From: Lentisphaeria bacterium
Lineage (GTDB): Bacteria > Verrucomicrobiota > Lentisphaeria > Victivallales > Victivallaceae
Direction: 5' to 3'
Assembly: GCA_017504435.1 (NCBI GenBank)
Contig: JAFVRD010000010.1
Span: forward strand, 1 to 64,000
DNA length: 64,000 bases
A program made the translations under genes and the position numbers. Below, in pieces: positions 26,937-36,351 of the stretch. Under the pieces are notes generated by a model that worked only from the letters and a program-made list of their open reading frames with translations, made no database searches and was not told where the DNA came from. The first letter of the stretch is position 1. Each line of letters begins with the position of its first letter.

Positions 26937-28664
26937 TTACCAAATTACCTTATTGTCAACTTCGGAACGCATTTTTTCGGCAAGTTTATCAATCGTCATC
27001 TCACCGAGTTCACCTTCTTTGCGGTTGCGGACGGCAACGGTACGGTTTTCGGCTTCACGTTCACCGAGTACCAGCAAATAGGGGACACGTTCTGAACGGG
27101 CGGTCCGGATTTTTGCTCCCAAACCGGCGGCCTGAGTATCGATACCGACCCGGAATCCTTTGGCGCGCAGTTCGGCGCAGAACTCTTTGGCAAGATCAAG
27201 CTGCTTGTCGGACACCGGCAGGATACGGGCCTGTTCCGGAGCCAGCCACACCGGGAATGCTCCGGCGTAGTGTTCGACCAGAATACCGAAGAAACGCTCC
27301 AGCGAACCGAGCAGAGCCCGGTGCACCATGAAAGGACGGTGTTTTTTGCCGTCTTCTCCGATATAGGTCATGTCAAAACGTTCCGGCAAGTTGAAGTCAA
27401 ACTGAATCGTGGTAGTCTGCCATTCACGGCCGATGGCATCGCGGAGTTTTAGGTCGATTTTAGGACCATAGAACGCACCGCCGCCTTCATCGACATCGCA
27501 TTCCAGTTCGCATTTCGCCACTGCTTTACGCAGAGAATCAATCGCTTTTTCCCAACGTTCAGGTTCACCGACTGCTTTTTCCGGACGGGTTGACAAATAC
27601 GCTTTGATATCAGTAAATCCGAATGCCCGGTTGATCGCCAAACTGAAACGGAGAACCTCTGCGATCTCATCTTCAATAGATTCCGGAGTACAGATGATGT
27701 GAGAGTCATCCTGCGTGAATCCGCGCACCCGCATCAAGCCGTGCAGGGAACCGGATTTCTCATAGCGGTAAACTGTTCCCAGCTCCGCCCAGCGCAGCGG
27801 CAGTTCGCGGTAACTGCGCAAACGGGAACGGTACACTTCAATATGGAACGGGCAGTTCATCGGTTTGACATAATAATCTTTTTCATCGATCTCCATGGAT
27901 GAATACATGCCGTCACGGTAGAAATTCAGGTGTCCGCTGGTTTCCCAGAGATTGCTCTGACCGATATGGGGGGTGTAGAGCAATTCATAGCCGTTTTTGT
28001 AGTGTTCATCTTTCCAGAAGCTTTCCATCAGGTGACGGATCAGCGCGCCTTTGGGGTGCCACAGGACCAGACCGGGACCGACACATTCGGAAAATCCGAA
28101 AAGATCCAGTTCGGTTCCCAGTTTGCGGTGGTCACGTTTGGCTGCTTCTTCCAGCTGTTTCAAATATGCCTGCAATTCTTCCTGAGAGGCAAATGCCGTA
28201 CCGTAAATGCGTTGCAGCATCGGATTTTTTTCATCCCCGCGGAAATAGCTTCCGGCAATACCGGTTAATTTTATCGCACCGATCTGACCGGAGTGTTCCA
28301 CATGGGGGCCGCGGCAGAGATCGATGTAATCACCGGTGCGGTAGAAGCTGATGGCGTCACCTTCTTCAATATCGGCCAGACGGGAAAGTTTGTAATCCTG
28401 ACCGGCAAGCAGTGCTTTGGCTTCGTCGCGGGTGGTTTCAAAACGTTCAAACGGCAATTTGCGGCCGATGATTTTTTTCATGATCTTTTCGATCTCTTTG
28501 AGATCTTCGTTGACCAGACGGTGTTCCATGTCAAAGTCGTAGTAGAATCCGTTTTCGGTTGCCGGACCGATGTCAAATTTGGCATCGGGATAAAGCTGTT
28601 TTACGGCGGCGGCCATGACATGTGCCGCGCTGTGACGGATGGTTTCCAAAGGATAGTCGCTCAT
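26937..28664 (-). CDS. thrS: Threonyl-tRNA synthetase lacking the TGS domain
   Basis: 575 residues against about 640 usual. It begins directly with the editing domain (RHSAAHVMAAAVKQLYP and, later, DLCRGPHVEHSG). The class II catalytic core has YVKPMNCPFHIEVY and RVRGFTQDDSHIIC, and the anticodon domain ends the protein. The ATG is preceded by CCGGAG and its own promoter, so the missing N-terminal TGS domain is not an annotation error. First gene of the thrS-infC-rpmI-rplT-pheST run. Confidence 0.95.
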   Translation of the reverse strand: MSDYPLETIRHSAAHVMAAAVKQLYPDAKFDIGPATENGFYYDFDMEHRLVNEDLKEIEKIMKKIIGRKLPFERFETTRDEAKALLAGQDYKLSRLADIEEGDAISFYRTGDYIDLCRGPHVEHSGQIGAIKLTGIAGSYFRGDEKNPMLQRIYGTAFASQEELQAYLKQLEEAAKRDHRKLGTELDLFGFSECVGPGLVLWHPKGALIRHLMESFWKDEHYKNGYELLYTPHIGQSNLWETSGHLNFYRDGMYSSMEIDEKDYYVKPMNCPFHIEVYRSRLRSYRELPLRWAELGTVYRYEKSGSLHGLMRVRGFTQDDSHIICTPESIEDEIAEVLRFSLAINRAFGFTDIKAYLSTRPEKAVGEPERWEKAIDSLRKAVAKCELECDVDEGGGAFYGPKIDLKLRDAIGREWQTTTIQFDFNLPERFDMTYIGEDGKKHRPFMVHRALLGSLERFFGILVEHYAGAFPVWLAPEQARILPVSDKQLDLAKEFCAELRAKGFRVGIDTQAAGLGAKIRTARSERVPYLLVLGEREAENRTVAVRNRKEGELGEMTIDKLAEKMRSEVDNKVIW

Positions 28665-28710
28665 AATATTTTTCTCCGGAAAATTGGTTTTAAAATCTTG
28701 ATATAATTAT

Positions 28711-28739
28711 AATATAATACTCCTCGATCACAAATACAA
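28711..28739 (-). promoter_or_regulatory. Promoter of thrS
   Basis: TTGTAT (28739-28734), a 17-bp spacer, TATATT (28716-28711), about 46 bp before the start codon. Confidence 0.65.
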
Positions 28740-28764
28740 CTTTCAAATATTGTATTGAGTGCCA

Positions 28765-28783
28765 CCCGCGCCGGTTGCGCGGG
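28765..28783 (-). terminator. GC hairpin between rnhB and thrS
   Basis: CCCGCGC and GCGCGGG form a perfect 7-bp stem with a 5-base loop, 38 bp after rnhB. There is no U-run on the minus strand, so it may pause or weakly terminate the rpsP-rnhB operon. Confidence 0.4.
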
Positions 28784-28821
28784 GTATGCCTCCTTGAGTA
28801 CAGAAAATCTTTTTCACGATA

Positions 28822-29481
28822 TCACAAATCCAATGTTCCCTGAACCGGCGTATCCGGCAATAATTCCCGCACCGGCCGGAAACTTTTCCGGTGCAGTTCA
28901 GACGGCCCGTATTTTTTCAACCTTTTCAGGTGTTCTGCGGTACCGTACCCTTTATGAGTTTCAAATGCGTATTGCGGAAATTTTTCCGCTGCCTGTTCCA
29001 TTAATCTGTCGCGGGTGACTTTGGCGATGATACTCGCCGCTGCGATGCTGGCAGATTTGGCATCACCTTTGATTATATTGCGCGATGGCAGCATGAATTG
29101 AACCGGCAAGCCGTCTACCAATACAAAATCCGCTTTTTCCAATTTATTCACTGCTCTGCGCATGGCAAGATGAGTGGCGCGCAAAATGTTCAGGCGGTCG
29201 ATCTCTTCCACGGAAGCTTCCGCCACGCCGATCTGAATGCCGTCAAGATGGTGCAATTCATCGAATAATTCATCTCTTTCCGCGGCACTCAACTGTTTTG
29301 AATCGAACACTCCGGGCGGACAATTCAAATCCGGCGGCAGCACTACTGCTGCCGCCACTACCGGGCCGGCGAGAGGACCTCTGCCCGCCTCATCCACTCC
29401 GGCAATCCAACAAAAACCCTCCGTCCGAAGCTGTCGCTCCGACCGGAGGAGTTCCTGTGAGTCAATTTTTCGCTGTGCCAT
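28822..29481 (-). CDS. rnhB: Ribonuclease HII
   Basis: 219 residues from ATG 29481 (MAQRKIDSQELLRSERQ). The longer frame to 29781 only overlaps rplS and is rejected. Catalytic motif GVDEAGRGPLAGPVVAAAV carries the DE pair; later DSKQLSAAERDEL and GDAKSASIAAASIIAKVTRD hold the remaining acidic and Ser/Lys family residues. It removes ribonucleotides from DNA. No good ribosome binding site is seen, so translation may depend on rplS, 16 bp upstream. Confidence 0.92.
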   Translation of the reverse strand: MAQRKIDSQELLRSERQLRTEGFCWIAGVDEAGRGPLAGPVVAAAVVLPPDLNCPPGVFDSKQLSAAERDELFDELHHLDGIQIGVAEASVEEIDRLNILRATHLAMRRAVNKLEKADFVLVDGLPVQFMLPSRNIIKGDAKSASIAAASIIAKVTRDRLMEQAAEKFPQYAFETHKGYGTAEHLKRLKKYGPSELHRKSFRPVRELLPDTPVQGTLDL

Positions 29482-29497
29482 ATATGCACAAACAAAA

Positions 29498-29842
29498 TTA
29501 CTTGACGCGCAACTCTTTGACGCGGGCGGCTTTGCCGACTTTGTCACGCAGGTAGTAGAGTTTGGCACGGCGAACCATACCGCGACGGATAACTTCGATA
29601 CCGGCGATACGGGGGCTGTTGATCGGGAAGACACGCTCGACACCCTGACCGGCCTGCACCCGGCGTACGGTGAAAGTTTCTTCAATGCCGCTGCCGCGAC
29701 GGGCAATAACAGTACCCTGGAAATTCTGGATACGTTCGGTGGTACCTTCAATGATTTTGACGGAAATACGGATGGTATCACCGACGGAGAAATTGAAATC
29801 GGCTTTGGCTTCTGCTTTGCGGATGTTGTCCACGATATTCAT
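29498..29842 (-). CDS. rplS: 50S ribosomal protein L19
   Basis: 114 residues, standard. [40 protein letters not shown] and [17 protein letters not shown] are family motifs. L19 lies at the 30S-50S interface. It follows trmD by 2 bp, the classic rpsP-trmD-rplS order. Confidence 0.97.
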   Translation of the reverse strand: MNIVDNIRKAEAKADFNFSVGDTIRISVKIIEGTTERIQNFQGTVIARRGSGIEETFTVRRVQAGQGVERVFPINSPRIAGIEVIRRGMVRRAKLYYLRDKVGKAARVKELRVK

Positions 29843-29844
29843 AA

Positions 29845-30543
29845 TTAAACCTCTTTAAGTTCTGCTTGCAGATACTTTTCCCATAAATCCGGACGTCTTT
29901 CGCGGGTAATTTTTTCCGCTTCACGTTTCCGGAACTCAGCTACTTTGCCATGATCGCCGCTGAGCAGCACATCAGGCACCTTCATCCCCCTGAATACGGG
30001 GGGGCGTGTATACTGCGGATATTCCAGAAGCCCCATAGAATGGGACTCTTCAAGCGCAGATTCATCATCACCCAGCACTCCAGGCATCAGCCTGATTACC
30101 GCATCGGCTATTGCCATAGCTGCGATATTGCCGCTGGAGAGGACGAAATCTCCGATTGAGATCTCGCGGTCAACCGCCAGATCTATTACCCGTTGATCCA
30201 CACCTTCATAATGACCGGCAACGAGGATCAAATGCTCCTCTTTTGCCAATTCTGCCGCCAGACGCTGGTTCATTACTTCACCGCGTGGTGAAGTTAAAAT
30301 GACCATGCTGCCGGCACTGCGCACGGATTCGATAGCTTTGACCAGTACGTCCGGCATCATCAACATGCCCGGACCGCCGCCGTAAGGCTTTTCATCCACC
30401 GTGCCGCGTGCATCATTGGCAAATTTTCTGACATCCACGGCATTTACCGTGATTTTTCCCTGCCGTGCAGCTCTGCCGATCACACTCTCTCCAAGTGGAC
30501 CGGGGAACAACTCCGGAAAGAGCGTCAGTATATCAATTTGCAT
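29845..30543 (-). CDS. trmD: tRNA (guanine-N1)-methyltransferase TrmD
   Basis: 232 residues from ATG 30543, with GGAG nine bases upstream; a TTG at 30558 is the only earlier option. Motifs: [44 protein letters not shown] and the knot loop [13 protein letters not shown], then [15 protein letters not shown]-like sequence. It methylates G37 of tRNAs using S-adenosylmethionine, preventing frameshifts. Confidence 0.96.
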   Translation of the reverse strand: MQIDILTLFPELFPGPLGESVIGRAARQGKITVNAVDVRKFANDARGTVDEKPYGGGPGMLMMPDVLVKAIESVRSAGSMVILTSPRGEVMNQRLAAELAKEEHLILVAGHYEGVDQRVIDLAVDREISIGDFVLSSGNIAAMAIADAVIRLMPGVLGDDESALEESHSMGLLEYPQYTRPPVFRGMKVPDVLLSGDHGKVAEFRKREAEKITRERRPDLWEKYLQAELKEV

Positions 30544-30571
30544 GGATACACGCTCCAAAAAATTTCAAACA

Positions 30572-30883
30572 TCAATCCATCACGTCAACAGAAACGCGTT
30601 TGCGCTGTCTGCCGGCGGCACCGCTCACCAGTGAACGGATCGCCATGATGGTTTTGCCGCGTTTACCGACAATTTTGCCAATATCTTCCTTGCAGCAGCT
30701 GATCTTGATTGTGGCACCGTCTTCGTTTTCAACGGTGGTGATCTCCACTTCGGCGGGATTGTCCACCAGAGTTTTTACCACGTATTCAACGAAAGATTCC
30801 AAATCCTGCAATGATCCTGCAGCACCGTCGGAAACCGATTTTTTATTTCCGCCGGTAAGGAAGCTGAACAACTTCTTAAACAT
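30572..30883 (-). CDS. khpA: KH-domain RNA-binding protein KhpA
   Basis: 103 residues. An N-terminal extension of about 25 residues precedes a single KH domain with the GxxG loop IGKIVGKRGKTIMAIR. Related proteins (YlqC/KhpA) bind RNA and sit between rpsP and trmD in many genomes, exactly as here. Role in vivo is broad RNA binding; the extension is unusual but small. Confidence 0.9.
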   Translation of the reverse strand: MFKKLFSFLTGGNKKSVSDGAAGSLQDLESFVEYVVKTLVDNPAEVEITTVENEDGATIKISCCKEDIGKIVGKRGKTIMAIRSLVSGAAGRQRKRVSVDVMD

Positions 30884-30898
30884 CGGAACTTACCCCAA

Positions 30899-31288
30899 TT
30901 ATGCCTCAGGAGCAGCTTCAGCGGCTTCAGCAGCAGCGGCTTCAGCAGCAGCTTTGGCTTCAGCTTCGGCGGCGGCTTTAGCTTCGGCTTCAGCAGCAGC
31001 TTTGGCTTTGGCTTTTTCGGACATCGCCGGTTTGCGGACGCGATCTTTCAGGGAAATTCCGGCGCGGACACGGTCAATGATGTCTTTGGCGGTTTCGGAG
31101 ACTTCAGCACCGACGCTCATCCAGTAATCAGCACGTTCGAGGTTGATTTTTTCCTCTTTACTGCGGGGATTGTAGAAACCCAATTCCTCAATAGCTTTGC
31201 CGTCACGGCTGGAACGCTGATCCATGACCACTACCCGGAAGCAGAGTGCGTTACGGGTTCCGGTACGTTTCAATCTGATTCTTACCAT
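30899..31288 (-). CDS. rpsP: 30S ribosomal protein S16 with Ala/Glu/Lys-rich tail
   Basis: 129 residues. The core (MVRIRLKRTGTRNALCFRVV, then GFYNPRSKEEKINLERADYW) is normal S16. The last 35 or so residues form a low-complexity tail of AEAK/AAEA repeats, encoded by repeated GCTTCAGC-type DNA on the plus strand. The tail is probably solvent-exposed and helical. First recognised gene of the rpsP-khpA-trmD-rplS-rnhB operon. Confidence 0.96.
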   Translation of the reverse strand: MVRIRLKRTGTRNALCFRVVVMDQRSSRDGKAIEELGFYNPRSKEEKINLERADYWMSVGAEVSETAKDIIDRVRAGISLKDRVRKPAMSEKAKAKAAAEAEAKAAAEAEAKAAAEAAAAEAAEAAPEA

Positions 31289-31390
31289 AAGAACTCTTGA
31301 TTACCTCTTGTTAAAAAATTCTTCATTTCTTCATTCTTTCCGGTGCCGGCAAAAACTTCAGGGAACAGCCACGTTATTTTCCGGTTCAAT

Positions 31391-31516
31391 TCAGAAGTGA
31401 TTGGCAATCAGATATTTCGGTTTGTCTTTATGCCCTCTGAAATGCACCCGGAACCCCTGAGAAATCACCATGCCGGACTCACAGGCCCAGAGGATTTCGG
31501 CCATAAGTCCACGCAT
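31391..31516 (-). CDS. Candidate 41-residue small protein in the rpsP leader
   Basis: Between the rpsP promoter and rpsP lies a 41-codon frame with ATG starts at 31516 and 31504 and stop TGA 31393-31391. It reads MAEILWACESGMVISQGF followed by a basic stretch HFRGHKDKPKYLIANHF. The composition looks protein-like, but ribosome binding sites are weak. It may be a real small protein, a regulatory leader frame, or chance within a structured leader RNA (for example ACGC-TTAT-GCGT). I do not recognise it. The remaining leader (31289-31390) shows nothing else. Confidence 0.35.
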   Translation of the reverse strand: MRGLMAEILWACESGMVISQGFRVHFRGHKDKPKYLIANHF

Positions 31517-31537
31517 AAGCGTCTCGAAAAGTCTTAT

Positions 31538-31566
31538 AATATACTCTGCAATCAGTAATTATGCAA
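31538..31566 (-). promoter_or_regulatory. Promoter of the rpsP operon
   Basis: TTGCAT (31566-31561), a 17-bp spacer, TATATT (31543-31538). It lies about 250 bp before rpsP, giving an unusually long leader. Confidence 0.65.
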
Positions 31567-31611
31567 ACGGATAAGTGAAAAAAACTGATTTTTTCATTCC
31601 GTTCGGAGTAA

Positions 31612-32925
31612 TTATTTTATCCGGTTATCGATAACCCGTTTTGCTTTGCCTTCGCTGCGGGCGATGGTTTTGGGAGCAACGAGTTTGATCCGGATGCGCA
31701 GACCGATGACCGATTCCACGGCGGCGGCGATGCGTTTTTGCAGAGCTTCCAACTCTCTGACCTGATCGGAGAAAGAATTTTCGTTTACTTCGACATTCAA
31801 TTCGATGTTATCCATACCGTTTTCGGTAGTAAGGATGATCAGGTAGTTTGCGGTCACTCCTTCGACGGTCAGCAGAGCTGATTCGATCTGGGACGGGAAT
31901 ACATTGACGCCGCGGATGATGAACATATCGTCACTGCGGGCGGATATCCGGTCGATACGGCGGATGGTGCGTCCGCATTTACACGGTTCGGTGATAATGC
32001 GGGTCAGGTCGCGGGTGCGGTAACGGATCATCGGCATGGCATATTTGCTTAATGTGGTCAGTACCAATTCACCGAATTCACCATCGGGCAGCACTTCGCC
32101 GGTATCAGGGTCGATGATTTCAGGATAAAAGTGATCTTCGAAAACGTGCATTCCGGCGTGTTCGGTACACTCTACTGCAACCCCGGGACCGATGATTTCA
32201 GAAAGACCGTAAATATCGAATGCTTCGATGCCGCCTCCGGATTCCAGCTGTTCACGCATGCCTTGAGACCAGGGTTCAGCACCGAAAATGCCGACTCTGA
32301 TCGGGAGTTCCCGCATGTCGATCCCGGCGGCATTGGCTTGTTCGATCAGGTGGAGGAAGTAGCTGGGGGTGCAGCAAATGCCGTTTACGCCGAAATCGCG
32401 CATGAGCATGACCTGCCGCTGAGTATTTCCGACTGATGCCGGGACGACTGTAGCACCGATTTTTTCCACGCCGGCATGGGCGCCGAGACCGCCGGTGAAA
32501 AGACCGTAACCATACGCTACTTGAATTATATCATTGCGGGTCAATCCGGCGCCGGCAAGAGCGCGGCCCATTACTTCGCTCCAGATATCCAGATCCTGCT
32601 GGGTATAGGCTACCACGATGGGTTTTCCGGTGGTGCCGCTGGAAGCGTGCAGACGCACGATTTTGCTCTGAGGGACGGCGAACAATCCGAATGGGTAGGT
32701 GTCACGCAGGTCGATTTTTTTGAAAAACGGCAGCAGGGCAATATCTTTCAGGGTTTTGATGTGTTCCGGTTTTACGCCGCGTTCATCCATGCGGGAACGG
32801 AACAGGGCGACGTTATCGTAAGCGTGCCGGACAATTTTCTGCAGCCGGATCAACTGCAGTGCACGTAAATGTTCGACTTTGACAAAATCAGCAGAACACA
32901 AAGAATCAATCGGATCAAAAGTCAT
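31612..32925 (-). CDS. Phenylacetate-CoA ligase family protein
   Basis: 437 residues of the PaaK-type adenylate-forming family. The phosphate-binding loop LHASSGTTGKPIVVAYT, the motif IYGLSEIIGPGVAVECTEHAG, and the C-terminal KRVIDNRIK are characteristic. It activates phenylacetate or indoleacetate to the CoA thioester. No other phenylacetate-degradation genes are nearby; in anaerobes the enzyme often works in amino-acid fermentation together with ferredoxin oxidoreductases, but that link is inferred. It has its own promoter. Confidence 0.9.
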   Translation of the reverse strand: MTFDPIDSLCSADFVKVEHLRALQLIRLQKIVRHAYDNVALFRSRMDERGVKPEHIKTLKDIALLPFFKKIDLRDTYPFGLFAVPQSKIVRLHASSGTTGKPIVVAYTQQDLDIWSEVMGRALAGAGLTRNDIIQVAYGYGLFTGGLGAHAGVEKIGATVVPASVGNTQRQVMLMRDFGVNGICCTPSYFLHLIEQANAAGIDMRELPIRVGIFGAEPWSQGMREQLESGGGIEAFDIYGLSEIIGPGVAVECTEHAGMHVFEDHFYPEIIDPDTGEVLPDGEFGELVLTTLSKYAMPMIRYRTRDLTRIITEPCKCGRTIRRIDRISARSDDMFIIRGVNVFPSQIESALLTVEGVTANYLIILTTENGMDNIELNVEVNENSFSDQVRELEALQKRIAAAVESVIGLRIRIKLVAPKTIARSEGKAKRVIDNRIK

Positions 32926-32964
32926 GATACAGCTCCCAGATTGTTAGAATATCAAATTATGGTT

Positions 32965-32993
32965 AATATAGCATCGTTTTATTTGTAAGGCAA
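32965..32993 (-). promoter_or_regulatory. Promoter of the phenylacetate-CoA ligase gene
   Basis: TTGCCT (32993-32988), a 17-bp spacer ending in TGC, TATATT (32970-32965). Confidence 0.65.
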
Positions 32994-33003
32994 GGTTTTT
33001 TGC

Positions 33004-33582
33004 TCACTCTTTGCGATAGTTTTTCATAATATTGATAACATATTGCCGGGTCCCCGGCCAAGTGATCAAAGGGATAACTTCTCCGTCTTTTGCTGACGGT
33101 TTCCATTTTGCGGCATTGGCGGCACCGGCATTGTACTGTGCCAGAGCCAGTTCCGTGCCGTGCCGGTATTGTTTCCATTTATTTATTGCTCTGGCGAGGT
33201 ACCAGCATCCGATATTCAAATTTACATTCACATCCATAAGTTGAGCAGGAGACGGAACCGGGCACCGGTTGATCCTTGCCCATTCAGCGGCGGCACCTGC
33301 GGGGTGGATCTGCATCAGACCGATTTCTCCGTCTTTGCCGATGGCGCGCGGATAAAATTTGCTTTCCTGCCGGATCAATGCTTTGACCAGATCTACCGGA
33401 AGACCATATTTTTTTGCAGCGGTGGAAATTTCTGTTTTGAAAGTATCTGCGTTGTAAAAGCAGTATGGCAGCCAGAGTTTCCGGCTGTACAGTAAAGTAC
33501 CTCCCGCCGCAGCAACCGCAATGATGAATCCTGCAATAAAAAGTTTGCTTTTCAGGGATTTACAGTGTTGATTCCGTTTCAT
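33004..33582 (-). CDS. Membrane-anchored lytic transglycosylase (SLT family)
   Basis: 192 residues. A single N-terminal membrane segment (LFIAGFIIAVAAAGGTLLY) is followed by an SLT fold: catalytic Glu in ALIRQESKFYP, then GEIGLMQIHP and LALAQYNAGAAN. It cleaves peptidoglycan glycan strands to anhydro-muropeptides in the periplasm. It overlaps the end of the preceding exported-protein gene, in the aspS operon. Length fits small YjbJ/Slt-type members. Confidence 0.92.
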   Translation of the reverse strand: MKRNQHCKSLKSKLFIAGFIIAVAAAGGTLLYSRKLWLPYCFYNADTFKTEISTAAKKYGLPVDLVKALIRQESKFYPRAIGKDGEIGLMQIHPAGAAAEWARINRCPVPSPAQLMDVNVNLNIGCWYLARAINKWKQYRHGTELALAQYNAGAANAAKWKPSAKDGEVIPLITWPGTRQYVINIMKNYRKE

Positions 33583-34408
33583 GATGTTCTGTCGCAGTTG
33601 TCATGGCAGCGGGTAATTCTCCGGTTTCAAAAAACAGTTTGTTTTTCTGCAGCCGGAATGTAAATGATGATGCGAACATGATCGCTTCTTCCGGAGAGAT
33701 ACCGCCGCGCTGAATCAATAATGCAGTCAGCGATTTTTTGAAAATAACCGGCATCTCTCCGGATTGAGTGGAATCGGTAAAATGGATTTCTCCACGCAAA
33801 AACATTTTTTCGGCTGTACACGAGATCGCGGCGCAAAAAAAGATGATTTGCTCGTACGGAGCTTTATTGATCCGCGGCAATCCGGCGGCTGTAAATTGTC
33901 CGGATGGCATCCTTTGGCGCAGTTCATCCGGAATCCCTGCATAATCACAGCGAAAAGGTGTTCCGGATGGAAAATTGCTGTACTTTGCCATTACTCCCGG
34001 AGCCAAAATCGCGGCGTATTGGCAATCAAGCCGGGTTTGGGAGCTTGCTTTGATGCGAAACAGTAAGATCCGGCGTTCTGCCGGCATCGGAACTGCATGT
34101 TCCGACAGTGAGTTCCACATCATATCCCACTCTTTTTGCCGGTAAAAGCTGCTTAAAACCGTGGTTTTTCTGCCGGTGGAGTCACAGCTGAAATAAATCT
34201 TTTTGCCGTAACATTGCCAATCCGGTACGTTGAATAATTTCAACAGCAGCGGATGTTTTTTCATGATGTCGGTGTCTGCCTGGACGGCAATCTCCGAAAA
34301 AGAAGGCAGGAGTGAAAGCCCATCGGCTCCCACTCCCGTTAATTCTGAGCAGCACAGCATCAGTGCGGCAATGACCGCACTTACTGTTTTTCTGCTGGTT
34401 TTTCGCAT
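33560..34408 (-). CDS. Exported protein of unknown function
   Basis: 282 residues with an N-terminal signal peptide (TVSAVIAALMLCCSELTGVGA). I do not recognise a domain; it contains mixed strands and scattered cysteines (FSCDSTG, FFCAAISCTAEKMF). It follows aspS with overlapping ends and overlaps the lytic transglycosylase gene by 23 bp, so the two envelope proteins are probably made together. The N-terminal part (FSEIAVQADTDIMKKHPLL) recalls periplasmic proteins in PVC bacteria, but I cannot name a family. Confidence 0.75.
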   Translation of the reverse strand: MRKTSRKTVSAVIAALMLCCSELTGVGADGLSLLPSFSEIAVQADTDIMKKHPLLLKLFNVPDWQCYGKKIYFSCDSTGRKTTVLSSFYRQKEWDMMWNSLSEHAVPMPAERRILLFRIKASSQTRLDCQYAAILAPGVMAKYSNFPSGTPFRCDYAGIPDELRQRMPSGQFTAAGLPRINKAPYEQIIFFCAAISCTAEKMFLRGEIHFTDSTQSGEMPVIFKKSLTALLIQRGGISPEEAIMFASSFTFRLQKNKLFFETGELPAAMTTATEHHETESTL

Positions 34409-36207
34409 CAGGCGTTCTCCGCCGGAGCTTCGGTTTTTTCCGGTTTTTTGGGCAGTTTGACTTCGATATGAAGCTCACGAAGCTGTTTGAGGGTGACTTC
34501 GCTGGGAGCATTCATCATCAAATCTTCTGCCTGCTGGTTGAAGGGGAACGCGATGACTTCGCGGATATTCGGTTCATCAGCCAACAGCATTACCAGGCGG
34601 TCGACTCCCGGAGCGATACCGCCGTGCGGAGGTGCGCCGTGTTTGAATGCGTTGATCATGCCGCCGAATTTATTATCCACCGTTTCCGGACCGTAACCGG
34701 CGATCTCAAACGCCCGGTACATGATTTCCGGACGGTGATTGCGGATGGCACCGCTGGAAAGTTCCACGCCGTTGCAGACAATGTCATACTGCCATGCCAG
34801 AATATCCAAGGGGGCTTTGTTGTTGAGGGCATCCAATCCGCCTTGCGGCATGGAGAAGGGGTTGTGAGAGAAGATGATCTCTCCGGTCTCTTCGTCTTCT
34901 TCAAACATCGGGAAGTCCACGATCCAGCAGAATTTGAATTCGTTCTGATCGATGAGTTCCAACCGGCGTCCCAATTCCGGGATGACCGCGCCGCCGATTT
35001 TGCAGGCGACTTTTTCTTTGTCGGCAAGGAAGAACAGGGCATCGCCGTCCTCGACTTTACCGGCGGCTTTGAGACCGTCGATAACTTCACGGGAGAGGAA
35101 TTTGACGATCGGACTTTTTTCAGTACCTTCGCTCCAGATGATGTAAGCCATGCCTTTTGCGCCGTTTTCCTGGGCAAAGGCGATCATATCATCGAAAAAT
35201 TTACGGGGTTTGCCGGCAACTTTCGGAGCTTTGATGGCACGGACGACACCGCCGTTGGCGACTGTAGATGCGAAAGCTTTGAATTCGCTGTTGCGGAAGA
35301 ATTCGGAAACGTCGATCATTTCCAGCGGGTTGCGCAGATCGGGTTTGTCAGAACCGAAACGGCTGATTGCTTCGCGGTAGGGAATGCGCGGGAAGGCTTC
35401 GGTGCTGTATTTCTTTTTGGAGAATTTTTTGAGGATATCCTGCAGCAATCCTTCGACAACGGCAAAAATATCATCCTGCTCCACGAAACTCATTTCAATA
35501 TCCAGCTGATAGAATTCGCCGGGGCTGCGGTCGGCACGCGCATCTTCATCGCGGAAGCAGGGGGCGATCTGGAAATAACGGTCAAAACCGGAGACCATCA
35601 GCAGCTGTTTGAATTGCTGGGGGGCCTGCGGCAGGGCATAAAATTTGCCCGGATGCAGACGGGAGGGAACCAGATAGTCGCGGGCTCCTTCAGGACTGCT
35701 GGCGGTCAGGATCGGGGTCTGAAATTCAGTGAATCCGGCACCGGTCATATAGGCACGAATGGCGGCAATGACCTGACTGCGGAGGATGATATTGTTGTGG
35801 AGTTTCTCTTTGCGGAGGTCGAGGAAACGGTATTTGAGCCGCATAGCTTCCGGTGCGCCGTCATCTTTGGCGACCTGGAACGGCAGGACTTCTGCTTCTC
35901 CGAGCATTTCCATGCCGGTGGCGGAAACTTCGATTTCGCCGGTGGCAAGTTTCGGGTTGACGGTTTCGGCGGAGCGGGCAACGACGGTGCCGTCAAATTG
36001 AACGACGCTTTCCACGCGCCATTTATCAAGAGCCTGATAGAAATCCCGTTCCGGGTCGATAACGATCTGAGTCAGACCATAATTGTCACGCAAGTCGATA
36101 AAGATCACGCCGCCGTGGTCGCGGACACTGTGGATCCATCCGGAGACCCGGACGCTCTTTCCGGCATCTGCTTTACGCAGTTCGCCGCAGGTATGGGTAC
36201 GGTACAT
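34408..36207 (-). CDS. aspS: Aspartyl-tRNA synthetase
   Basis: 599 residues, bacterial type. The OB-fold anticodon domain ([20 protein letters not shown]) is followed by the class II core ([40 protein letters not shown]) with the GAD insertion, and the C-terminal [20 protein letters not shown] is motif 3. It charges tRNA-Asp, and possibly tRNA-Asn if asparagine is made on tRNA. First gene of a three-gene operon. The long open frame on the opposite strand is a shadow. Confidence 0.96.
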   Translation of the reverse strand: MYRTHTCGELRKADAGKSVRVSGWIHSVRDHGGVIFIDLRDNYGLTQIVIDPERDFYQALDKWRVESVVQFDGTVVARSAETVNPKLATGEIEVSATGMEMLGEAEVLPFQVAKDDGAPEAMRLKYRFLDLRKEKLHNNIILRSQVIAAIRAYMTGAGFTEFQTPILTASSPEGARDYLVPSRLHPGKFYALPQAPQQFKQLLMVSGFDRYFQIAPCFRDEDARADRSPGEFYQLDIEMSFVEQDDIFAVVEGLLQDILKKFSKKKYSTEAFPRIPYREAISRFGSDKPDLRNPLEMIDVSEFFRNSEFKAFASTVANGGVVRAIKAPKVAGKPRKFFDDMIAFAQENGAKGMAYIIWSEGTEKSPIVKFLSREVIDGLKAAGKVEDGDALFFLADKEKVACKIGGAVIPELGRRLELIDQNEFKFCWIVDFPMFEEDEETGEIIFSHNPFSMPQGGLDALNNKAPLDILAWQYDIVCNGVELSSGAIRNHRPEIMYRAFEIAGYGPETVDNKFGGMINAFKHGAPPHGGIAPGVDRLVMLLADEPNIREVIAFPFNQQAEDLMMNAPSEVTLKQLRELHIEVKLPKKPEKTEAPAENA

Positions 36208-36254
36208 TTTTCAATTCCTTGTGTTTGAGGTTGATTTACATATAAAATCGTTAT

Positions 36255-36283
36255 AATATAGCACCGCAAAAGCACTTTTTCAC
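36255..36283 (-). promoter_or_regulatory. Promoter of aspS
   Basis: GTGAAA (36283-36278), a 17-bp spacer ending in TGC, TATATT (36260-36255). The -35 is off consensus; the extended -10 may compensate. Confidence 0.55.
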
Positions 36284-36351
36284 CCCCGGTTTTAAAAAAA
36301 ATGGCTACTAAATCGTTTTTGCGGTTAAAAAACGGCAGTATCCGCCATGTT

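Noticed and set aside
28740-28790. T-box-like GGGTGGCAC motif before thrS
   Set aside because: It lacks the ACCGCG continuation, lies upstream of the predicted thrS promoter, and leaves no room for a specifier stem.
29482-29781. N-terminal extension of rnhB to 29781
   Set aside because: It lies over rplS in another frame and the RNase HII fold starts near residue 20 from ATG 29481.
34468-36228. 586-codon open frame opposite aspS, and similar long frames opposite the oxidoreductase (46568-49756) and the large exported proteins (49898-51862, 56407-58110)
   Set aside because: They lie entirely antisense to well-recognised genes and have no family motifs; sense codon usage that avoids certain codons keeps the antisense strand open.
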